DNA of 64,000 bases from Marinobacter maroccanus (GTDB lineage Bacteria > Pseudomonadota > Gammaproteobacteria > Pseudomonadales > Oleiphilaceae). The first letter of the stretch is position 1; every line of letters begins with the position of its first letter. The stretch lies in the NCBI RefSeq assembly GCF_002933275.1, contig NZ_PSSX01000013.1, forward strand, positions 50,784-114,783, read 5' to 3'. The position numbers and the translations under genes were made by a program. Positions 37,098 through 47,089 of this stretch are shown one piece after another. The notes beneath the pieces are model-generated. The model was not told the DNA's origin and did not search any database. It was given only the letters and a program-made list of their open reading frames with translations.

Positions 37098-37545
37098 GTG
37101 CCTTTTCCCGGCGGTCCTTGTCCTTGTCCCGGCGCTGGCGATGGCTAAGGTTGGTTCAACAACCAGTGAAAGAATACCGGTCGAAGTGACCGAGGGCCGC
37201 CAGATCTATGAGCAATACTGCGCCGCCTGCCACGGAGGGCAGGGCGAAGCCACTGCCGACTGGAGCAAACCGGATGAGAAAGGCGAAATGCCGCCACCAT
37301 CCCACGATGAGTCAGGACATACCTGGCGTCACAGCGATGCCATGTTGTTCAGGATGATCGCAGAGGGGTGGCGGCATCCTTTCAACAAAACGAACCGGCT
37401 GACGATGCCAGCGTTCAAGGACATTCTCACCGACCAGGAAATTCAATCGGTCATTGAGTACCTGAAAACGTTATGGACGGACGACCAGCGGCGCTACCAA
37501 CAGAGTGAAAGTCAGGATGCTAATCAGGCTGAAAACCCTTCCTGA
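37090..37545 (+). CDS. Periplasmic c-type cytochrome
   Basis: The 151-residue protein has a signal peptide (FPAVLVLVPALAMA) and one haem-binding CAACH at about residue 45. LTMPAFKDILTDQEIQ supplies the likely methionine ligand. It is a class I, single-haem cytochrome. It overlaps the BNR gene and is followed by a membrane-anchored protein and a CcdA-type thiol transporter. This suggests a periplasmic redox function linked to metal handling. Confidence 0.88.
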   Translation: MNRCLFPAVLVLVPALAMAKVGSTTSERIPVEVTEGRQIYEQYCAACHGGQGEATADWSKPDEKGEMPPPSHDESGHTWRHSDAMLFRMIAEGWRHPFNKTNRLTMPAFKDILTDQEIQSVIEYLKTLWTDDQRRYQQSESQDANQAENPS

Positions 37546-37596
37546 TTTCTCAAGGATGACAGACAACAGTCACTTTAGGTCTCGGGTAACTCAAAG

Positions 37597-38073
37597 ATGT
37601 CATTGAAACAGCACTTCAAGAAGTGGTCATGGTTATTTGGTATCGCCAGTTTCAGTGCGGTAGCTGCGGCAATCTTCGTATTGCCGAAGTACTTTAAGCC
37701 TGATCTGGATACCGGTATCACTTATTACGCCACGCAAGGATGCGCACCTTTTCAAGGTCAGTGTATCGGCCAAAAAGGCGATAAGACCATCACAGTGGAT
37801 CTGGGTAACGAAGCCATCGAATCGATGACAGAAATCCCCATTCGCGTGCGTCTCGACAACATGACGGCCGACTCCCTGATCGTGGATTTTGAAGGGCTTG
37901 AAATGTACATGGGCGTGGTTCGCACCCAGCTGATAGCAAATGCCCCGGGTGTTTACCAGGGAACTATTACCTTGCCGGAGTGTGGTACTGGCAAGATGCT
38001 ATGGCGAGCACGGGCCATCATAAACAACGGCACGTCCAGTGAAGGCATCAAATTCGATTTCCGGGCAATTTGA
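37597..38073 (+). CDS. Membrane-anchored hypothetical protein of the metal cluster
   Basis: The 158-residue protein has one N-terminal membrane segment (WLFGIASFSAVAAAIFVLP) and a periplasmic domain that looks like an all-beta sandwich. Cysteines in TQGCAPFQGQC and LPECGTGKM could bind a metal or form disulfides. I do not recognise the family with certainty. The layout is similar to FixH-like or copper-chaperone-like anchored domains. It lies between the cytochrome and the CcdA gene on the same strand. Confidence 0.65.
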   Translation: MSLKQHFKKWSWLFGIASFSAVAAAIFVLPKYFKPDLDTGITYYATQGCAPFQGQCIGQKGDKTITVDLGNEAIESMTEIPIRVRLDNMTADSLIVDFEGLEMYMGVVRTQLIANAPGVYQGTITLPECGTGKMLWRARAIINNGTSSEGIKFDFRAI

Positions 38074-38098
38074 CGGACTTACAAAACTTGGGGGCTAA

Positions 38099-38821
38099 AT
38101 GCCTGATCTTGCAACTTGGGGAACTGCCGCCGCGTTTGCCGGTGGTCTCGTGTCGTTTTTCTCACCCTGCACGTTACCTCTGGTTCCCGGCTACCTGTCG
38201 GTTGTTACCGGAGGTGCCCTGACCGAGACTTCGAATCGGTTGAAGGCCCTTTGGCTGAGCCTGTGTTTTGTGATGGGGTTCAGTCTGATCTTTGTTGCCC
38301 TGGGAGCAAGCGCAAGTGCTTTAGGCCAATGGTTGATGGCCTATCGTGAAGAGGCCAACCTGGTGGCCGGCGTGCTCATCGTTCTAATGGGTCTGTTTAT
38401 GCTGGGTTGGTGGAGCATGCCGGCGTTGCAGCGCGAATGGCGCATTGGACAGTCACTTGAAGGCGGACGTCCCACTGCCGCCTTTCTTCTGGGGATAGCA
38501 TTTGCCATCGGCTGGACACCCTGTATAGGTCCCATACTCGGGGCTATATTGGCGCTCAGCTCCACCCATGCCAATGCCGAGGCAGGTATGTTGTATCTTG
38601 CTGCGTATTCGTTAGGGCTGGCTCTTCCCTTCCTGGGAACTGCCCTATTCATTGAGCACTTTCGCCAACGAGTGCGCGGGTTCAGTCGCTGGAGTCGACT
38701 GCTGAGAGCGTTTGCAGGCTTGGTACTCGTTGTCATGGGCGTGTTGGTGCTCACCGGTCAGATGACTCTATTCGCGTCATGGATGTTGTCGACGTTTCCA
38801 GTTCTTGGAAGGCTTGGCTGA
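38099..38821 (+). CDS. ccdA: CcdA/DsbD-type membrane thiol-disulfide transporter
   Basis: The 240-residue protein has six membrane segments. FFSPCTLPLVPGYLSV and GWTPCIGPILGAILAL carry the paired cysteines that move electrons across the membrane. CcdA proteins keep periplasmic thiols reduced for cytochrome c maturation or for metal-binding proteins. Here the neighbours are a cytochrome and several exported cysteine proteins, which it probably serves. It is the last gene of the plus-strand cluster before the mer genes. Confidence 0.9.
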   Translation: MPDLATWGTAAAFAGGLVSFFSPCTLPLVPGYLSVVTGGALTETSNRLKALWLSLCFVMGFSLIFVALGASASALGQWLMAYREEANLVAGVLIVLMGLFMLGWWSMPALQREWRIGQSLEGGRPTAAFLLGIAFAIGWTPCIGPILGAILALSSTHANAEAGMLYLAAYSLGLALPFLGTALFIEHFRQRVRGFSRWSRLLRAFAGLVLVVMGVLVLTGQMTLFASWMLSTFPVLGRLG

Positions 38822-39016
38822 TCCTCTCTAATTCTTTAATTCGTGGGGATCGTTTCAGTGGACGCTATCCTGACTCAGCCAGGGTAGCTGAGTGTAAAAA
38901 GCCTATCCGGCCCTGGGCGCTGAGCGAGTCTGGCGGGGTCCAGGATTACGTGGTAGATGGGATATCCCTGTAATCCAGAACCTTATATGCTCTCAAAAGG
39001 TGGATAGGTTCAGTAG

Positions 39017-39451
39017 CTAACCCCTTGGGCTTCCTGTGCCAATGCCTCCCTCATGCAGAGATGCAATGAGCGGGCACGCGATGCTGTCCGGCTTTGCGTG
39101 GCATTGACTGACCATTTCACTCAGAGCCTTCTCGATTTTTACCAGCCTTTCGATCTTTTCACGCACATCCTTCAGCTTATGCTCGGCAAGCGCACTGGCT
39201 TCTTCACAGTGGGTGCCATCTTCCAGCCGAAGAAGGTCGCTTATCTCGTCGAGACTGAAACCCAGCTGCTGCGCCGTTTTCACAAAGGTCAGCCGATCAA
39301 TATCGGCAGAACCGTAGTGTCGAATGCCACCCGGAGGCCGCTTGGGTTCTGATAACAGACCTCGCCGCTGGTAATAGCGGATCGTCTCGACATTTACGTT
39401 GGCCGCCCTGGCCAAGCCACCAATAGTCATTGCATTAGCTTTAACCGACAT
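39017..39451 (-). CDS. merR: Mercuric resistance regulator MerR
   Basis: The 144-residue protein has the MerR winged helix ([20 protein letters not shown]) and a long dimer helix. Cysteines at 82, 117 and 126 are in the positions that bind one Hg(II) across the dimer in classical MerR. It represses and, with mercury, activates the divergent merTPFA genes from the operator at 39457-39487. Length and motifs are normal. Confidence 0.95.
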   Translation of the reverse strand: MSVKANAMTIGGLARAANVNVETIRYYQRRGLLSEPKRPPGGIRHYGSADIDRLTFVKTAQQLGFSLDEISDLLRLEDGTHCEEASALAEHKLKDVREKIERLVKIEKALSEMVSQCHAKPDSIACPLIASLHEGGIGTGSPRG

Positions 39452-39456
39452 GCTGC

Positions 39457-39487
39457 TTGACTCCGTACTTGACTACGGAAGTAACCT
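39457..39487 (+). promoter_or_regulatory. mer promoter and MerR operator
   Basis: The -35 box TTGACT (39457) and -10 box TAACCT (39482) are 19 bp apart, the stretched spacing that MerR untwists. The spacer region holds the dyad TCCGTA (39462) and TACGGA (39474). The layout is that of the classic mer operator. Confidence 0.9.
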
Positions 39488-39524
39488 TATCGCATCGAGT
39501 CCATGGGTAACAGGTGTCAGCGTC

Positions 39525-39881
39525 ATGTCGAAATTCAAATCTAAATCTGGAAGTGCTTCTCTCGCTGCCGGGGGTATTGCGGCGCTTCTTGCCTCAGCCT
39601 GCTGCCTCGGGCCGCTGGTACTGATCACGCTGGGGGTTTCCGGTGTCTGGATCGGCAACCTGACAGCTTTGGAACCCTATCGACCGCTGTTCATTGGCGC
39701 GGCCATCGTCGCCATGTTCTTCGCCTGGCGACGAATTTATCGGCCTGTGGAGCAGTGTGAGCCCGGAGAAACCTGTGCCACTCCTCAAGTGCGAAGGGCC
39801 TATAAAGTGATCTTTTGGGTAGTTACGGCACTGATACTGGTCGCTTTAGTTTTCCCCTACGTTTTGCCTCTATTCTACTAA
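39525..39881 (+). CDS. merT: Mercuric transport protein MerT
   Basis: The 118-residue inner-membrane protein has three membrane segments. The first holds the vicinal cysteines in LLASACCLGPLVL. A second pair lies in the cytoplasmic loop (VEQCEPGETCATP). It takes Hg(II) from MerP and passes it inward toward MerA. I chose the ATG at 39525, since the longer frame would overlap merR and the operator. merP follows after 15 bp. Confidence 0.94.
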   Translation: MSKFKSKSGSASLAAGGIAALLASACCLGPLVLITLGVSGVWIGNLTALEPYRPLFIGAAIVAMFFAWRRIYRPVEQCEPGETCATPQVRRAYKVIFWVVTALILVALVFPYVLPLFY

Positions 39882-39896
39882 AAGGAGATCTTGTTC

Positions 39897-40195
39897 ATGC
39901 GTAAACGGTTGGTTCTTGCCTTGTTTCTTGCGTTGCTCAGCCTGCCCGCCTGGACTGCGTCTCAAACAGTGACGCTTAAGGTACCTGGCATGACCTGTTC
40001 CGCGTGTCCGATCACCGTCAAGCTGGCTCTAAATAAGGTGGAAGGGGTCTCGCAAGTTTCCGTGAGCTACCCAGATCGAGAAGCCGTCGTCACCTTTGAC
40101 GATGCGCTCACTTCCGTAAAGGCACTCACCGAGGCCACGAGCGACGCTGGCTACCCCTCCACTCCCACGGCTTCAGAGGCGACCCCGGAGGGGCG

Positions 40196-40199
<4 letters not shown>
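39897..40199 (+). CDS. merP: Periplasmic mercury-binding protein MerP
   Basis: The 100-residue protein has a signal peptide (RLVLALFLALLSLPAWTA) and one heavy-metal-associated domain with GMTCSACPITVKLAL. It scavenges Hg(II) in the periplasm and hands it to the membrane carriers. AAAGGAG precedes the ATG at 39897. Its stop overlaps the merF start as ATGA. The C-terminal tail after SDAGYPS is slightly longer than usual. Confidence 0.94.
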
Positions 40200-42192
<1,993 letters not shown>

Positions 42193-42352
42193 GGATTGAG
42201 TGGCATCCCTTCAGTCCAAGTTGATTCGACACCATATGAAACGATGAATGCATCAGATTTTGTTAATACTTCACCTACTTGAACTCGTTTTCAACTCGTT
42301 TAGAACCTAACCAGTCTAATGGTTCAACGATTCTGGACAGGTCAGCAGTTTG

Positions 42353-42410
42353 ATTAAATACTTGCTATCGACCCGCATCCCAGGCGATACCTAAACAAAG
42401 ACGAATATTC
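42353..42410 (+). repeat. Dispersed hairpin repeat, degenerate copy
   Basis: The right arm CTAAACAAAGACGAATATTC ends at 42410 with three changes. The left arm around 42353-42372 is only loosely recognisable. Confidence 0.55.
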
Positions 42411-42635
42411 AAGACCCTCACTTTGAGGACGGCTTCTGGTTGTCCCAAATCAATGGCTTTGCCAAAACCCTGGCAGGGCGATTGTTGCCAATCATAGACA
42501 AGGAGTAATTTGTGGGCAGTTGCAAGTCTCTTTCGTTCCGGACGCACTGTCAGGGCAACGCAAAGCTCAAGTGATATGTGTATTTATACAGCCTGTATGC
42601 TTGAACAGTTTCAGGTCAGGGTGTAGGCTGGTTTC

Positions 42636-42654
42636 GTGTACAGAAAATGTACAC
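42636..42654. promoter_or_regulatory. Perfect inverted repeat upstream of small Cys protein
   Basis: GTGTACA and TGTACAC are separated by five bases (GAAAA). The dyad lies 48 bp before the start at 42703, a normal operator position. A CTGT-N8-ACAG site at 42593-42608 matches the outer bases of a LexA box, but its inner bases fit poorly. Confidence 0.5.
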
Positions 42655-42702
42655 TGATCGGTCAGAATCCTAGAATGTTCTTACCCATGAGGAGACTTCA
42701 AG

Positions 42703-42852
42703 ATGGCTGTCAAGCATACACCAACAGGTGAAGTTCACAGCGGTAACAAAGGCGGTAAAACTGGTTGCGGTTTCGATACCCGTGACAACCCAAGCCACAG
42801 GGTTTCATCGCATGAAAGGATCACTTGCGGCAAAAACGGCTGCAAAAATTGA
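42703..42852 (+). CDS. Small cysteine-containing protein (49 residues)
   Basis: The frame starts MAVKHTPTGEVHSGNKGG after GAGGAGACTT, a good ribosome site, and ends TCGKNGCKN. Three cysteines and several histidines (TGCGF, SHERITCGKNGC) could make a small zinc site. I do not know its function. Similar small Gly/Lys/Cys proteins occur in marine bacteria, but I recall this only loosely. It precedes the conjugation cassette by 294 bp and may be unrelated to it. Confidence 0.6.
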   Translation: MAVKHTPTGEVHSGNKGGKTGCGFDTRDNPSHRVSSHERITCGKNGCKN

Positions 42853-43146
42853 TTCTTACATGGTTTGCTCCTGATACAGTTAGCTTGAGATGAAGTCAAA
42901 CGGGGGGCAAACCAGGTTAACCAGCAATTCAATTCAGGAGGTAATTTCCAGATTCTTTTGGTTAATGGCAATGTCCATCGACAGGCGTTCGCTCACAAGT
43001 TCAAATGCTGAAAGTCTTTAGGAAGGTGTAGTATTCAAAAGCAGTCAAATCACTATATATGGACGCGAAATTATTGAGCACAACTACATATTGATCTAGC
43101 CTTTAAGATGCATAGTAAATAATGTAAAAGCTAGCAAGGAGGAATT
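42853..43146. other. Leader region of the conjugation cassette
   Basis: The gap is AT-rich from 43040 to 43130 and probably holds the cassette promoter. AAGGAGGAATT at 43136-43146 is a near-ideal ribosome site for the 39-codon gene. I see no other gene; an AGGAGG at about 42937 has no normal start codon behind it. Confidence 0.45.
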
Positions 43147-43266
43147 ATGAGCGGTAAAGACGACGCACCTGGACAAAATAAGTCACCCGGACGGCCAGAG
43201 AATCCCGGTGATCCGCAGGGGCCGAAAGATCCCCCTACGCCCGGCAAGGGAAGAAAGGTAGGTTAA
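43147..43266 (+). CDS. 39-residue Pro/Gly-rich peptide, candidate conjugated modifier
   Basis: The peptide starts MSGKDDAPGQ and ends PGKGRKVG. Nine of 39 residues are proline and eight are glycine, with almost no hydrophobic residues, so it cannot form a ubiquitin fold and should be disordered. It has a near-ideal ribosome site and stops two bases before the E2-E1 start, so the two are translationally coupled. The C-terminal glycine would suit activation by the E1 domain. It could be a Pup-like tag or a substrate tail like that of CBASS CD-NTases. This role is inference; a simple leader peptide is the alternative. Confidence 0.7.
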   Translation: MSGKDDAPGQNKSPGRPENPGDPQGPKDPPTPGKGRKVG

Positions 43267-43268
43267 AC

Positions 43269-45002
43269 ATGAAGTGGTGGGAACGCTGGCCTGATCGCTT
43301 CGACCATGAAATGAGGTGTCTGAGCGCCCATGGCCTTGGTCCTGTGGACACCTCCACGGCTGAAGAAATGGAAGCTGGGTATCGATCTATTGTGATTGAT
43401 TATCCGTTTGTGGACGGCCAGCCGATTCCCGTCTCGATCAAATTCCCTCCCGAGTATCCTTTCTTCATGGCGTTCGCCTTTCTTGATCCAAACATGATGC
43501 TTCTACGGCGACATCAAAATCCGACAACTGGTGAACTGTGCCTATTGAATGCGGGACAAAGTTGGCAGCCCAGTCATTTGATGGGCGATGAGATTATCAC
43601 CATGTTGCCTAAGATCCTGAAAATTCACGAAGACCCGCATGGTCCATACGCGAAGGAGCAGGAGGTAGAGCAGGGCGAACCATTGACCGGCTACTTTACT
43701 AAAGACAATGGCTCGTTCCTTTTGATCGAGGACATGGAGATCCCTGAAGACTTCTCTCACGGTACATTCGAGGCAAGCATCCTTGCCTCTGACCGCAATG
43801 GATCACGCTACGCTCTCACAAAAGTCATCAATGCCCTGGACGGCCAATCTATCACGGCCTCTAAAAAACTAATCCAATCCCTTAAAGGCTACCCAATACA
43901 GAGAGGGAAGTGGAGGCGCTTGGAGATTGGGTTAGAAAATGCTCCTAAGAATGAAAGGGATTTTTCCACTCTGGCGGCAAAAATCGACTGGCATACGTGG
44001 CATACATTCGAGAGGCAGCAACGAACTTCGAAAGATCTTCTGCTTGCGTTATTTCAGGAGGAAGTACAGCAGGGGACTTTTGCGGATGCTTGGCTTGGAA
44101 TTCAGTTGAGAACGGTCTTTAACCACAGTAGAGGTAAAGGCAAAAAGAAGGGCGGATCGTCTAATAAACAAGGTCAATTTGTATTTGGGGCCCGATACGA
44201 CACGAAGACTAGATGGGCGAGATCACCCGAGCTACAAGCCTTGGAAGACACGCATGTTTGCCTCGTGGGGGCGGGGATGCTCGGCAGCCCCATCGCACTT
44301 CAGCTTGCTAGGGCGGGTGTCGGCCGACTATCTATCGTGGATCCAGACTATGTGGAGCTGGCCACTATCATCCGTTATGGCCTCGGGGCCGACTACGCAG
44401 GAAGAGCAAAAGTCGAAGCCCTGCAAGACTATATTCGACAGAACTATTTATTTGTCCAGGTAGATCCGATCCAGTATCGGCTTGGTGTCCCGTTCCCCGG
44501 TGAACGTCATAATCACAAGAAGTTTCTTGCCGCTGTCGAGGCAGCCGATCTTGTCATTGATGCAGCCGCTGAAAAAAACGTCAGCTACTACCTGAATGAT
44601 CTGTTGTTCTCGTTAGGGAAGCCCTGGATGACTGTTACTACCCGACCAGGGTCGTGGGGAGGGGAAACCTGGATCATGCAGCCCGGGGGGCCATGCTGGT
44701 CGTGTCTGGAGGCTCACAATAACGATGAGTCCCTGCCGATGCCGAACGGGGATGCGGATCGAGGCCTTCAAGTCGGGGGATGTAGCCAGCTCACGACCAC
44801 AGGGAACGGATTTGATGCCGATATTTATGCATTGAACACGGTGCGAGCGGCGATTGGCTTGCTGACACCGGATGACAATGGGTATCCCTCGCCCAACTGG
44901 AACGCCATGGTCATGAATCTAAGAGGTGAGACGGGCGACTACATTGGGCCAGAATTCACTCCGTATACTATGCCTTATCATCCGAGCTGTGACTGCAACT
45001 AG
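43269..45002 (+). CDS. Fused E2-E1 ubiquitin-transfer-like enzyme (Cap2-like)
   Basis: The 577-residue protein has an N-terminal E2-like domain (about 1-150) with Cys91 in TGELCLLNAGQSW as the likely thioester residue. A linker region (150-310) follows, then a ThiF/E1 adenylation domain (310-577). The nucleotide loop is LVGAGMLGSPIA (334-339). CWSC (476-479) with the C-terminal CDC (574-576) probably binds zinc. Cys505 in QVGGCSQL is a candidate E1 catalytic residue. The layout matches Cap2 of type II CBASS, but no CD-NTase or effector is near. It should activate a C-terminal glycine and transfer it to a target. Confidence 0.88.
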   Translation: MKWWERWPDRFDHEMRCLSAHGLGPVDTSTAEEMEAGYRSIVIDYPFVDGQPIPVSIKFPPEYPFFMAFAFLDPNMMLLRRHQNPTTGELCLLNAGQSWQPSHLMGDEIITMLPKILKIHEDPHGPYAKEQEVEQGEPLTGYFTKDNGSFLLIEDMEIPEDFSHGTFEASILASDRNGSRYALTKVINALDGQSITASKKLIQSLKGYPIQRGKWRRLEIGLENAPKNERDFSTLAAKIDWHTWHTFERQQRTSKDLLLALFQEEVQQGTFADAWLGIQLRTVFNHSRGKGKKKGGSSNKQGQFVFGARYDTKTRWARSPELQALEDTHVCLVGAGMLGSPIALQLARAGVGRLSIVDPDYVELATIIRYGLGADYAGRAKVEALQDYIRQNYLFVQVDPIQYRLGVPFPGERHNHKKFLAAVEAADLVIDAAAEKNVSYYLNDLLFSLGKPWMTVTTRPGSWGGETWIMQPGGPCWSCLEAHNNDESLPMPNGDADRGLQVGGCSQLTTTGNGFDADIYALNTVRAAIGLLTPDDNGYPSPNWNAMVMNLRGETGDYIGPEFTPYTMPYHPSCDCN

Positions 45003-45014
45003 AGTGGCGGATAC

Positions 45015-45509
45015 GTGACCGAAACGGTCTGGATCCAGGAGTCAGTTCGAGCAGACCTGCTACGGTATCGGACGGAAGTATTTCCCTTGGAAACCGGTGG
45101 AATCCTGCTGGGGTACACCAATGAAAACAATAATATACGTTATTGGGTGATAACCGCGGCAGCAGGACCTGGTAAATTTGCGGAACACGGCCGGTACCGC
45201 TTCACGCCCGATGATGATCACCATATCAACGAGGCCAAAAGGCATTATTATCAAACCGGTGGCCATGAGTATTACATTGGTGATTGGCACACACACCCGA
45301 ATGGCTCTTGTCTCCCAAGCGTCTTGGATAAAGTGACCCTCTATCGTAATGCCAGGCGGTCTGATCATCTCGGATTCCTTTCTCTCATGCTGATCATTGG
45401 CGGAGAGATTGAAGCAGCCGATTACGGTGCTTACATTCACGCCTGGAGTCCCAATGTGTTCAGGATTATGAGAAAAAGCAGAACGCTGAAACCTCGCTTC
45501 TTCAAGTGA
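45015..45509 (+). CDS. JAB/JAMM-family isopeptidase (Cap3-like)
   Basis: The 164-residue protein is a stand-alone JAMM metalloprotease. All zinc and catalytic residues are present: Glu26 in PLETGGILLG, His92 and His94 in DWHTHPNGS, Ser102 and Asp105 in PSVLDK. Such enzymes cut ubiquitin-like tags from targets or trim their precursors. The start is a GTG 12 bp after the E2-E1 stop, so it belongs to the same operon. It would reverse the conjugation made by the upstream enzyme, as Cap3 does in CBASS. Confidence 0.92.
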   Translation: MTETVWIQESVRADLLRYRTEVFPLETGGILLGYTNENNNIRYWVITAAAGPGKFAEHGRYRFTPDDDHHINEAKRHYYQTGGHEYYIGDWHTHPNGSCLPSVLDKVTLYRNARRSDHLGFLSLMLIIGGEIEAADYGAYIHAWSPNVFRIMRKSRTLKPRFFK

Positions 45510-45917
45510 TTACCTACGCGAAAATATTTGACACACTTAGCCCGCAGTGATTAGAGCCGGAAGCGATGGCAGTTACCCCAATTGCTAGCGCCAGAGCACC
45601 GGTATTCGGTGGAATCCAGCTCATAGGCGAGTCTTCTTTCAGTATTCGACACCCCTGCCAATCGGGTCGAGACTTAGAATGAGCGCCACAGGGGAAGTCC
45701 AAACCGCTATACGTCGGCGTTATCGCTCGGTCTGAATGTTCGCTCTGCGACTGTCCCGTATCCCTGGGAATAAAGCGAACATTTCAGAGCCACCCACTTA
45801 CAGCCATTTTTCATGTTCATCGTCTTGTCTGGTCTGGTCTTTGACGCTGGTCACCCAGCCCTCGCCTTGAAAGCTCGCTCATTCGCTAGGAGCGGGTGCC
45901 AGCCTCAATTTTAATGA
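45510..45917. other. Convergent intergenic stretch with hairpin repeat
   Basis: The gap lies between the stops of the JAMM gene and the quinone oxidoreductase gene. It holds the hairpin at 45732-45787, which may also end transcripts. I see no gene or other element in the remaining sequence. Confidence 0.5.
45732..45787 (+). repeat. Dispersed hairpin repeat, shortened right arm
   Basis: The left arm GAATGTTCGCTCTGCGACT at 45734 has two changes. The right arm AAAGCGAACATTTCAG lacks the usual CTAAACA start but still pairs with the left arm. Confidence 0.82.
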
Positions 45918-46907
45918 TCAAACAGTCACTACAATTTTTCCAATCTGCTGATTGGCTTCCAGAAACCTATGTGCTTCCTGTATCTCGTCCAGCGCAAACG
46001 TTTTTGCGATGAGTGGACGGAGAGCTCCAGATTTCAAACCCTCTAGAATAAATGCTTTGCCTCGCGCGAGAGCTTCAGGGTCTGCAACGATTTCTGCATA
46101 AAGGTAGCCCTTGAGAGTCAGGCTCTTCCCCAAAACGGTAAACAGTGGGAACGGGGTTGGCTCGGTGCTCAGCGCACCATATTGCAGAAGAATGCCGCTT
46201 CGGGCCATGCTCTGTGTGAGTGGCTCGAAAGCTGGGCCACCAACAGGATCGAATACTACGCGGGCACCTTGCCCGTTAGTTAACGCCATGACTTGCTCTA
46301 CGATATCTTCTTCATCGCTGACAATGACATGAGTTGCTCCAGCATCCAGAAGCGCTTGTTTCTTTGCACGAGTGCGGGTAATCGCTATTGGTGTAGCGCC
46401 GACCATGCGAGCCATCTGGAAGGCAGCAAGGCCGACGCTACTGGAAGCGGCAGTGACCAGAACAAAGTCGCCTTCCTGCAGTTGCGCCTGCTCAATAAGG
46501 GCGCCCCAGGCCGTAACGTACTGCATCCAGGATGCAGCGGCCTCTTCGAAGGACAGGTTCGCTGGGTTCTTGACCACAAGGTGAGCCGGCACATTGGCCA
46601 ATTCGCCGTATGTACCCCAACGGGCAATATCCAGTGGGGGAATCAAGGCGACGGAATCTCCCACCTTGATATCCGTTACCTCGCTACCAACGGCCGTTAC
46701 AAGGCCTGCGGCCTCGTAGCCAAGACGACTTGGAAAGTCGGCCTCTTGCAGGTAAGCGTGATTACGAAACATCACTTCGGCGCGGTTCAAGCCAATGGCT
46801 TTAACACCAATTTGGATCTCGTCTGCTGCCGGTGCATGTACGTCCAATTCTTCCAACTTGAGGACGCTAGCGTCACCGTATTCATGGATTCTTACAATTC
46901 GTGCCAT
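45918..46907 (-). CDS. Zinc-independent quinone oxidoreductase/MDR-family dehydrogenase
   Basis: The 329-residue protein belongs to the medium-chain dehydrogenases. It starts ARIVRIHEYGDASVLKLEEL, and the NADPH loop reads VLVTAASSSVGLAAFQMA. The zinc-ligand cysteines of alcohol dehydrogenases are absent, so it is probably a quinone or enone reductase. I chose the start at 46907 because AGAGG lies before it and the family normally begins here; a longer frame to 47009 runs into the LysR promoter region. It is divergent from a LysR gene that probably regulates it. Confidence 0.88.
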   Translation of the reverse strand: MARIVRIHEYGDASVLKLEELDVHAPAADEIQIGVKAIGLNRAEVMFRNHAYLQEADFPSRLGYEAAGLVTAVGSEVTDIKVGDSVALIPPLDIARWGTYGELANVPAHLVVKNPANLSFEEAAASWMQYVTAWGALIEQAQLQEGDFVLVTAASSSVGLAAFQMARMVGATPIAITRTRAKKQALLDAGATHVIVSDEEDIVEQVMALTNGQGARVVFDPVGGPAFEPLTQSMARSGILLQYGALSTEPTPFPLFTVLGKSLTLKGYLYAEIVADPEALARGKAFILEGLKSGALRPLIAKTFALDEIQEAHRFLEANQQIGKIVVTV

Positions 46908-47089
46908 TGAGGTTACCTCTTTCGTCGTTAAGGCCAGGCAAGAGGGTACATCGGGCAGTGTGGTGAGAATATTTCTCATATATTCGTCACTGGTTCCGTA
47001 CGCTCTCATAATGCAAGTGACAATTTAGAGGTTGCCAGGCAATGGATAAAGCCCTATGTTGGCTCAAGATTAGAAACATGGGTTTTATA

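Larger units (their letters stand above)
42193..42702. other. Intergenic stretch with degenerate hairpin and palindromes
   Basis: This gap contains a degraded hairpin repeat (42353-42410) and, near its end, several dyads. TGTATTTATACA lies at 42579, CTGT-N8-ACAG at 42593, and a perfect 7-bp inverted repeat at 42636. Together they suggest a regulated promoter for the small gene at 42703. No open frame is convincing. Confidence 0.5.

Noticed and set aside
43147..45509. Calling the E2-E1/JAMM locus type II CBASS
   Set aside because: No CD-NTase or effector gene is present nearby; only the Cap2- and Cap3-like parts match.
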